Of a stretch of 64,000 nt of DNA, positions 43,816 to 51,800 are shown piece after piece. Position numbers and translations under genes: made by a program. The stretch lies in assembly GCF_007641255.1 (NCBI RefSeq), contig NZ_CP036259.1, positions 3,288,501 through 3,352,500 of the forward strand, in the 5' to 3' direction. Position 1 is the first letter of the stretch; the number at the start of each line of letters is the position of its first letter. The notes beneath the pieces were generated by a model. It did no database searches and had not been told where the DNA came from. It saw only the letters and a program-made list of their open reading frames with translations. Origin of the DNA: Sporomusa termitida (GTDB taxonomy: Bacteria > Bacillota > Negativicutes > Sporomusales > Sporomusaceae).

Positions 43816-45390
43816 CTAACTCCTTTCTGCTGTAGACAGAATGCATTCCCGGCATAACGCTTCCAGCATATGCTTTTCATTGCTGTTACTAAGATAAACC
43901 ATCCGCTTATTGCGTTTGCCGGCGTACTGAACGGCCCTATATAACAAGCTATGACCCAAACACTTCCAGTTGATTACAATCACATCGGCGGTGTTCAGCA
44001 CCGCTAGGTCAAATTTTACATCTTCCGCTGAAATATAGGTAAAACTCTGATATCTGTGCTTCAGCCGCTGCTGCCAATCTGCCCGCCCGCCGATAATTAC
44101 GACTTTGAGCAGTGCTATTTTTTCAATTGTTTCTGGGCTAAGTTCCATTTCCGGCTCGTCTTCCTTTTGAGAGGCGAGCAGACTGGCCAGCAACTGATTG
44201 GCCTCGTCCAGTTTGGCCTGCCACTGCTCCCTTTCCTTTTGACGGGAGATCTCATTTTTATCTATTTTAAGCTGGAGTTCATTCAATACGTTTTGCTTAG
44301 CCGCCAGCTTTTCTTCCAACATCGCGTTCTTTTTCTGCTCCTGGGTCAGCTCTGCTTTCAGTTTCTTGGTCTGCAGACGCTTGACCGTTGTCTTATCTTC
44401 CTGTTTAATGCAGTTCAAAGCAAGGGTTCTTAGTTTATCATACGCCATAGCGCAGGCCCGGATCAGCAACGTTCGCGTGAAAAGATCCAGCGCGGCCTGT
44501 TTCAGTTGGCCGGTTGCCTGAACTGCTTCCGGCAGCGAAGCCGCCATTGCCTCGATGGCCCGCCTCAGCTCCCGGCGGCTCACCGGCACCCGTGCAATCT
44601 CGTCGAAGGGCAAGCCGCTGAAATTTTCCTGTCTAAATAGATATCCGCTGCCGTTACGGGTATATTCCAGAGTATGAAAATACTCGTCCAAGCTGGCCGG
44701 AATTCCTTTTAATTTTTGGTCGATGGAGTGCCACAGCTCATCGGCCAATTCTTTTTGCCTGTCCGTTAGAGCAAGTGGTTGTTGCCCCCTGGTCATTTTT
44801 TCCTGAGCTTGCAGATGGGCAGTAAAATTGGAATGAAACATTGTTCCCTGCTCGGTGAGAGTCTTGCCAAAAGCATTAGTCAAATGCCAGAAAATTGCAA
44901 AATCCCCGTCCAGCATGTCTTTTTTCTTGATGTACGGCTTAATTGGCCGCCCCCTTCCGGTTAACACCGGCAGCGGAGGAGCGGGTAAATTCCGCATTTC
45001 CTGAGCTGTTAACCGGATTGCTTTCTTCATTAAAAACTGCCAGAACGATTCAAACCGAACTTCTTTGCCATTAGTTTTTATATAGGTATAAATCTGTTTC
45101 CAGCATTTTTTCAGCAGTTGGTCCAATGCTGCAGCCGCTTTTTGGCCATCTTCGTCTTCTTGAAATGAAGTGATGATTAGGTCCGTGGCTTTTAAGCAAT
45201 AAAGCTCCGTATATACATCACTATCCCGGAAATAGCTATTATAGGTCTGCCGCCTCGAAGCAACGGCGCTATCAATAAGGATGCCGCCGGCGGCGCAAAT
45301 TTTGTCCAATTCGCGCCTGGCGGCTGCATTTTGCGCGATCCCTTTAGCCATAAATGGCACCAGGTCCAGGCGGATTTCTTGTTGCTGCAT
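43816..45390 (-). CDS. Coiled-coil protein with a C-terminal DUF2325 domain
   Basis: 524 residues. The N-terminal ~340 residues are alpha-helical and unlike anything I recognise. Residues ~340-410 form a charged coiled coil (KKLKAELTQEQKKNAMLEEKLAAKQN and on). The C-terminal ~95 residues, LLKVVIIGGRADWQQRLKHRY to LAVLNTADVIVINWKCLGHSLLYRAVQYAGKRNKRMVYLSNSN, match DUF2325, a Rossmann-like domain with a conserved VxGG start. It is 27 nt downstream of the CHAT protease gene and shares its operon, so it may be the target, sensor or effector partner of the protease. Confidence 0.75.
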   Translation of the reverse strand: MQQQEIRLDLVPFMAKGIAQNAAARRELDKICAAGGILIDSAVASRRQTYNSYFRDSDVYTELYCLKATDLIITSFQEDEDGQKAAAALDQLLKKCWKQIYTYIKTNGKEVRFESFWQFLMKKAIRLTAQEMRNLPAPPLPVLTGRGRPIKPYIKKKDMLDGDFAIFWHLTNAFGKTLTEQGTMFHSNFTAHLQAQEKMTRGQQPLALTDRQKELADELWHSIDQKLKGIPASLDEYFHTLEYTRNGSGYLFRQENFSGLPFDEIARVPVSRRELRRAIEAMAASLPEAVQATGQLKQAALDLFTRTLLIRACAMAYDKLRTLALNCIKQEDKTTVKRLQTKKLKAELTQEQKKNAMLEEKLAAKQNVLNELQLKIDKNEISRQKEREQWQAKLDEANQLLASLLASQKEDEPEMELSPETIEKIALLKVVIIGGRADWQQRLKHRYQSFTYISAEDVKFDLAVLNTADVIVINWKCLGHSLLYRAVQYAGKRNKRMVYLSNSNEKHMLEALCRECILSTAERS

Positions 45391-45417
45391 GATGCTTCCC
45401 CTCTCCGGCTCGCTGTT

Positions 45418-46392
45418 TTATGTCTTAACTAATACGAGCTGCGCCGGGTCCAGACCTTCTTTGACATACAGAAGCGGCGTATTTTGTTCGGGTATGCCGC
45501 TGAGCATCAGTGCCGCTTTCGCTTGTTCAAAGGCATTCTGCAGGGATTTGCCGAAGCCGAGGGCCGAATAAAACTGAGCGGCAAACACTCTGGCCGCCTC
45601 GTCGCTAATCTGGGTTTTCATGCCGATGGCCGCCTCCACATACTTGACGACCGCTGCCGCTTCATCGTCGGAAAAGCAGACATTAAAAAATGCCAAACGG
45701 ATGGTGTCGGAGGCGCTCAGCATGACCTGCACAATCGCTTCCAGACGCACCAGTGTCGGTTTGCCGTCATCGCCCTGCAGCACCAGCTCATCTCTTTCTG
45801 AACCATGGCCACTGAAATGAACCACCTGCGGACTGGTCTCATTGATGGCCTGCAAAACGTCCAGGGGCTGTGCCGCCCAGCGGGTGACAAAGTTGATGGC
45901 GTCGCGGTATTCGGATTTGCGGATGTTTTCCTGGATGGCTCTGGCTTCGAAGTCGAGCTGCAAGGGAGCATCCTCCAGGGCATTGGCTGCCAGGAACAGG
46001 ACAGTAACCTGTTCGGCCGCTTTTTTTACAATGGGTTTGGGCCGTTTCACCTTTTGCCGGGCTTTTTTCTTGGCCAGCTGGTCGGCGGCATAAAGCTGCT
46101 GCTCCATATGGGCAATTTCCTGCTCCAGCCCGGCAATGGCAGCGACCAGATCGATTGCTTTTTGCGCGTTCTGCCTGATCTGGTTTTTGGCAGCTTCAAA
46201 CAGGTTATCCACGGTCGGCGCGGCCGACGCCGTCGTTGCCAGTCCATGCAGGCCCCCCGGCGAAATGGTTCTGACCATAATCCGATTATGCTCAGCTACT
46301 TTTTGCAGGGCCTGGGCCTTGTCGCTTTTTAGTTTAGTCAAATCCGCTTTTTTTTGCAGAATACTTTTTCTAAGGTCATCACTTTGTTCCAT
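45418..46392 (-). CDS. CHAT-domain (caspase-like) protease with an N-terminal coiled coil
   Basis: 324 residues. Residues 1-~125 form a basic coiled coil (SILQKKADLTKLKSDKAQAL, LEQEIAHMEQQLYAADQL). The CHAT domain begins VTVLFLAANALEDAPLQLDFEARAI. It contains the catalytic dyad: His196 in VVHFSGHGS and Cys239 in AFFNVCFSDDEA. In related systems such proteases cut a partner after activation, leading to cell death or defence. The start follows GGGGGAGG. A catalytically dead relative lies upstream and the DUF2325 gene downstream. Confidence 0.85.
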   Translation of the reverse strand: MEQSDDLRKSILQKKADLTKLKSDKAQALQKVAEHNRIMVRTISPGGLHGLATTASAAPTVDNLFEAAKNQIRQNAQKAIDLVAAIAGLEQEIAHMEQQLYAADQLAKKKARQKVKRPKPIVKKAAEQVTVLFLAANALEDAPLQLDFEARAIQENIRKSEYRDAINFVTRWAAQPLDVLQAINETSPQVVHFSGHGSERDELVLQGDDGKPTLVRLEAIVQVMLSASDTIRLAFFNVCFSDDEAAAVVKYVEAAIGMKTQISDEAARVFAAQFYSALGFGKSLQNAFEQAKAALMLSGIPEQNTPLLYVKEGLDPAQLVLVKT

Positions 46393-46582
46393 GCGTCCTC
46401 CCCCTAATTAAATCGTACTTTATAAACGGGCAATTAGCCATTGCCTTCGCGATAAAGGGTATTAAATCCAAGCATGATAAAAATAAGCAAAAAGACAGAA
46501 AACCGGTAGCAGCTTCTGCCCTTGCGCAAACCAACAAATTAATTTCAGGAGGCGTTGAAGGGGCGGCTTGACCCGGCACTTG

Positions 46583-47191
46583 CTAATTTTGCGCAGTTTT
46601 CAATTGCTCGCGCAGGAAAAATTGATCCGGGTTCAGATCAAGGCGAAAGCAAAGGATAAGCTTGCGGTCTTGTTCGGGCAATGCCTGCCAGAGCTTGGCA
46701 AAGGCTGGGCCTAACGGATTGCCGAAAGCCAGCGCAACGTAAAAGGGAATCACAAAGCGCCGGCTGAGATCATCGTCCGCTTTCTTTTGCATGCCTACGA
46801 TTGCCGCTATTTTACCATTGCTTACGCCGATTTCTTTCGCGGTAATTTTTCCGTTGATATAAACTAGTTTTATTTCCGCCACTGCCGCACTGATTCTTTT
46901 CAAAAAAAAACTTTTGCCGCACCAATCGGCAACTTGTCCCTGATCATCAATAAAATGAAGACGGCCGTCGCTGGTGCATTCACCGTAGAAATGCACAATA
47001 TCGGGAAGATTGGTTTGAACCGCCTTAACGACATCGTCACAGCTCAAAGCGCGGATCTTCAGCACGTCCACCGAGTGGGGGCAGACGTCACCGAGATGCT
47101 GCTCCAATACATGAATTTCGCTGTGGCCATCGGCCGGCTTAGCCGTGACCAGCAATAATTTTATTTTCGGTCTTATTGGTTCTTCCGGCAT
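46583..47191 (-). CDS. CHAT-like protein lacking catalytic residues (pseudoprotease)
   Basis: 202 residues that follow the CHAT layout: KLLLVTAKPADGHSEIHVLEQHL matches the first strand and helix, PDIVHFYGEC aligns with VVHFSGHG, and IKLVYINGKIT aligns with RLAFFNVCFS. The catalytic His is replaced by Glu71 and the Cys by Lys115, so protease activity is not expected. The C-terminal RRFVIPFYVALAFGNPLGPAF matches the AAQFYSALGFGKSLQNAF block of its neighbour. It may be a regulatory pseudoenzyme. The 190-bp gap to the CHAT gene shows no other gene. Confidence 0.65.
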   Translation of the reverse strand: MPEEPIRPKIKLLLVTAKPADGHSEIHVLEQHLGDVCPHSVDVLKIRALSCDDVVKAVQTNLPDIVHFYGECTSDGRLHFIDDQGQVADWCGKSFFLKRISAAVAEIKLVYINGKITAKEIGVSNGKIAAIVGMQKKADDDLSRRFVIPFYVALAFGNPLGPAFAKLWQALPEQDRKLILCFRLDLNPDQFFLREQLKTAQN

Positions 47192-47255
47192 CTTTTCACC
47201 CGCTTTTTTAGTATTTTACTTTCACCGCACAAACGATTTGTACAGGGGAAGTAAA

Positions 47256-47308
47256 ATACTGCCGTACCGTACAGCTTGCGCTTGCGCATGGCTACGATAC
47301 GGCAGTAA
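47256..47308 (-). terminator. Terminator after the beta-propeller gene
   Basis: TACTGCCGTA pairs exactly with TACGGCAGTA, with further CGTA/TACG pairing inside. On the minus strand TTTTAC follows. It separates the outer-membrane locus from the CHAT cassette. Confidence 0.7.
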
Positions 47309-47352
47309 TGAAATAACCAATAAAAATCAAGCTATAGTACCCTTACCTGTTC

Positions 47353-48729
47353 TTATTTTCTTTTTTCCAGTTCTTCCGGACGGGCCAGACGTTTCGCCAG
47401 CTTCGTAACGGTGGCGCGAGCAACGCCCCTTGGTCTTACCAGCGCAGTTTTCTCGATGACGATACCGGCCGTATTGAGGACATAACCTGCTGTACCGCTG
47501 TTAGAAAAGTCACTTGCCGCAACAATTGGATTGATTGCTCCTGTAGCATCAATATCACCGCTAGTATTAATCTCATTGACATGAACCCCATCTACAAAGT
47601 ACAAGCTATTATCTCCTCCAGGCAATAGCGCAAAGCAAGGCGATGCCGGGTTGACTGTAGCAATTACAAACTTATCATCATCAGGATCAAACGCTCCCCC
47701 CCGCAAACTATCTTCTGTGGTTTGAATGATAGCGTATTTGTACTGGCTGTAACTAGTATCATATTGAGCAAGCAAAACATAGGCCTTACCATTCACAAAA
47801 GCAACATCCGTATAGTCGCCTTGAGTATAGCCGATACCGGTAGTAAGTAAAGCATCCGACTCGGCAGTAGTCAAGGTTGCTACAATTGTAGGAGTTGCCG
47901 AAGTAATATCAACAACTTGCAATTGCGAAAGGTCACTGCCATTAGCAACTTGAGCGCCGCCAACAGAAGTTACATAAGCATACTCACCCTCTACAACAAC
48001 CCCATTGGTGTTGCCATTGACAGCAACTGTGGTAGCCGCGCTTGTACTCAAATTGATTTTAACCAAATCGGAGGGTCCATAGGTATAAGTCCAATTTACA
48101 TTGGTATAACGGTTAAAAGTAGCAATTAAATAATTGTTGCTTCCCTCAGTGTATAAATCCAACCCTGTACCGGCGCCCTTCCAGGTATTGCCGCCGCTGC
48201 TGCCCGGAACAAAACGGTAAAATTCTCCCAATTCTTCAAATGGCGTTGCACCGGATAAATCATACTTGTAAATACTTGCCGAATACTGCAGCGTAGGATC
48301 GGTGGAACCAGGAGGCAGCGTATCCACATTGTCATTATCGATCAAGTAAAAATCGTTGCCAAACACAACTGCGCCATAAGGATTGGTCACCGACCAGGTT
48401 TTGGCGGCTCCTTCGACAGTCTGGTTTGCCTGAGCGGTTGTTAGTTGCTGCCAGTTGGCAGGCGTCGGGTTATAAACCCCATACAAGGCTCTCCCTTGCT
48501 TGCCTAAACCGCTATCGTCTGGCGTGCCATAAGTATAATAATTGGCTACTGTAACGGGGCTGGCCTCTGCAGTAATCGGAATAACCCGGGGGTCAGACGA
48601 CCGGTCCACCGTGGCTAAAATACGATCCACAGCAATATGGACTCTGGAAGCAGCCGTTTCTCCAACGCTGCCAAACCAGCCTGTGCCGTACCCGGCACCG
48701 ACGAGACCTAAACCTACTTTGAAAGCCAT
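47353..48729 (-). CDS. Predicted beta-propeller protein
   Basis: 458 residues. Repeated strands with blade-like spacing are visible: YGAVVFGNDFYLIDNDN...SASIYKYDLS, NNYLIATFNRYTNV...DLVKINLSTS, VVEGEYAYVTSVGG...LQVVDITSATP, AFVNGKAYVLLAQYDTSYSQYKYAII and SLYFVDGVHVNEINTSG. The N-terminus, MAFKVGLGLVGAGYGTGWFG, is Gly-rich rather than a clear signal peptide. The start follows AAGGAG by 10 nt. It lies 126 bp downstream of the cobalamin-riboswitch-controlled outer-membrane fusion on the same strand. A surface or periplasmic cobalamin-binding partner analogous to Bacteroides BtuG is possible but unproven. Confidence 0.65.
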   Translation of the reverse strand: MAFKVGLGLVGAGYGTGWFGSVGETAASRVHIAVDRILATVDRSSDPRVIPITAEASPVTVANYYTYGTPDDSGLGKQGRALYGVYNPTPANWQQLTTAQANQTVEGAAKTWSVTNPYGAVVFGNDFYLIDNDNVDTLPPGSTDPTLQYSASIYKYDLSGATPFEELGEFYRFVPGSSGGNTWKGAGTGLDLYTEGSNNYLIATFNRYTNVNWTYTYGPSDLVKINLSTSAATTVAVNGNTNGVVVEGEYAYVTSVGGAQVANGSDLSQLQVVDITSATPTIVATLTTAESDALLTTGIGYTQGDYTDVAFVNGKAYVLLAQYDTSYSQYKYAIIQTTEDSLRGGAFDPDDDKFVIATVNPASPCFALLPGGDNSLYFVDGVHVNEINTSGDIDATGAINPIVAASDFSNSGTAGYVLNTAGIVIEKTALVRPRGVARATVTKLAKRLARPEELEKRK

Positions 48730-48855
48730 AATTTTTCACACTCCTTGATTATTTTTTTGCGGTCTTTCCCGCTGCCACATTGCCTTAACCCGCTATCAGG
48801 CAATATCTATATGCAGCGCAACGGACAGGGACCCGGCCCGCCGCACGACATACCA

Positions 48856-51800
48856 TTAGAAGCGATACTCCATGGTCGTATAATAGGTGCGCCCGGCCAA
48901 AGGATAGTAGGAAGGAGTCATATCGCGATTCATGTTTCTAGTAATATACACATCCTTGCCTTGATCAAAGACATCGTTAACGCCAGCGCTGAGACGCCAG
49001 TTTTTGTCGAATTTATATTTAATCCCTAAATCGACTAAGGAATAAGCATCCCTGACATCCGTGGGAACATTGGGATTATCCTCACCGCTTGAATCTTCGC
49101 CGCGGAGCACTTCTTTCGCGGTATAGCGGTATTCGCCGAAGACATTCAGCTTGTCGCCCGGGAATAAGTAATCAAGGCGGGCGCTGACGACCCATTCCGG
49201 CACAAAGGAGGCTCCGGATTGCGCCCAGTTGTATTTATAACCCAGGCCGCCGTCTAGCTCCTTGCTCTTTTGCCAGGTCGCGGCCACAGCCAGGTTCACG
49301 CGCTGCCACTTCATGTTATGGGAGAGCTCAAGGCCGTAGACGTCGATGATGCCGGTCGGGCAATACGCGCTCAGCCCGCTGCCGCCGCGCGGCGTCCAAA
49401 GCACCAGCTGGTTTTCCGCCCGCCGTTTATAGTAGGTAAGGATGGTATCGGTGTCGGCATTGGCCATCTCCCCCTGCCAGTTCAGGCTGAAGTCAAATTG
49501 CCTGCCCCGCTCCCAGAGGCCGGCATCAATGACCCCACCTTCACCGGCTAGAGAGAAGACATAGTTTTGGGCGATGAAGCCGCCGTCGCCGAAAATCTCA
49601 TAGAAGTTCGGATGGCGGTTATAGGTGCCCCAGGTAGACTTGAAGCTCCACTGGTCATTGATTTGCTTTTGCAGCGCCACCCCGCCGGAATACCGCCAGC
49701 GGCTGTCGTCGGAACCCATCGGCCCCAAGCCTTCCATTTCCACCTTATCGGCCCGCAGGATCGGCGTCAATTTCAAATCGCCGGCGTCATTTAAGGTAAC
49801 CGTATCCTGCAGGGTCAGGTGGTACTCACGGTTGTTGTATTTCGACAGCATTTTGCGGATGGTATAGTTTACACCGGTTTGCCGATCGATGGCTTCCTGG
49901 GACAAATCCCAGCGGTTGCCGTTGGTCCGCATGGTTTCGCGCGTAAGGTCGGCGTTAAATTCCAGGAGATGGTTCGCCATCTTCATCGCCATGTTCAAGT
50001 TGCCGTTCCATTTCTTGGAATGATAATTGCCCCACAGTTGACCGGGTAAATAGTCAGTTTCCGGCTTATTGAGCTCGGCGATTGCTCGATAGCCGCCGGT
50101 ATTGGTGTAATGCTTGTCACTGTCGAGATAGGCCACATGCCAGCCGTAGTCCAGATTACCTATCGTATCCCGGCGGCCGATCAGCAGTTCTTGGTAATCG
50201 ATTTTTAATCTGCCATCTGAATACGGGCTGTTGCTATAATTATGATAACTATCTACTATGGCTTTGGCCAAGCCTTCGTCCAGCTTTTTCCACGCAGCCT
50301 TGACTGTCCAATGCTCACCCTGCCATTTGAGCATGCCGTTATTGTTCTGATAATCGTTGCTGCGGCGGGTAAAGGTTTTATCAGCATAATAATTACTTGG
50401 ATAAGTCCAGTCAAAATCCCCCTGCCAGATATCGCGGCTGAAGGTGGCCAGGAGGCTGCCGCTGCCGAGGGGCATGCTGTATTCGTAGTCGGCCGTATAG
50501 CCGCCGTGGGAGCGTACGCCCTGACGAATATGCCCCTGCCCTTCCTGCGGTTTCTTAGTCACGATATTAATGACGCCGCCCATCGGCGCGCCGGCAAAGC
50601 GGGCCGGCACATAGCCGCGGTAGACTTCGATGCGTTCGATATTTTCCGCCGGAATCGCGGACAGATTCACGGCCGCGTCGCCGGTCAGGTTCATCATCAC
50701 GCCGTCGACAAAGACCGCGACCTGCGCCGCCGTGGAGCCGCGCATTCTGGCTACCGTATAGTGGCCGACGCCGTTGATGCGTTGGATAAAGAGACCCGGC
50801 ACCCGGTCCAGCAGCTCCGGCAGGTTCTTCTGCTCGCCCTCAAAGGCTTGCGGGTAAATGACGCTGACCTGGCCGGGGCTGAGCTTCTTTTCCCAGCCGG
50901 GGCGGGAGGCTTCGACGGTAATCGGGGCTAAGGCATATTCGCCGCTGGCCGGCGTGTAATCAATAGCAGCCGGGCCGGCGTTATCCGCTGCGGTTGCAGC
51001 TTCCGTTGTGTACTCCGCAGCGTCCTCCGTACCGGATTGGCCTGCGGTTTGCTGGCTTGCCAGCTCGCTTTCGCTTACCGGCAAGCCAGCTTCAATACCA
51101 GGAATGGCAGACGCTGTCGCTGCCGGCGCTTCCGGTTCAGGCATTGGTTTCGGCTTGCCGATGACCACGGTCGTAGCAGTTGCTGCTGGCGGGGCATAGT
51201 CAAAGGCCTGCTCCGACTTATTACTGCCACTGCCGAAGCCGCTCCAACGCCAATTGAAGCCGCCGTTGATGCTCCAGTCATTGCCGACGTCGCTGCCGGT
51301 CGTTTTCAGGTAATCCAGGGTAAAAATGCCGGTCGGCGAGATCTTGACTCTGCCGCCCAGGCGCCATTCCCACCAGCTGTCATGGCCGCCGGCGGTATCG
51401 ATGCGCCGGCTGGAAGTGCCGTACCGCTGGTAGATATCCTGACCGCTGGCAAAGTCATGCCCGTAATTGACGCCGGCGTAGACCTGGGCACCTTCGCCAA
51501 AGTCTCGGCCCGCTTTCAAGCCTGCTTTACCGATGGCGGTGTCGTAGCCTTTTTCCGTGATGTGCAGACCGTTGCCAAGGGCGTAACTGTTTTCGTCCAC
51601 ATGGCCGAGGAAGAAGGACAGCGAGGGTTCCCAGAACCAGGCGTCAGCCAGCAGATTGCGCTTGCCGTATTGCAGGCCCAGCCCGTAGCCCCAGGTATTG
51701 CTCTTGCCGTCGACCCGGCCGATGGTACCGTCGCCGGTATTGGCGGTAAAATAGTATTCGTTCTTGATTTTGGCGGCGTTGACCGCAACGTCCACATAGT

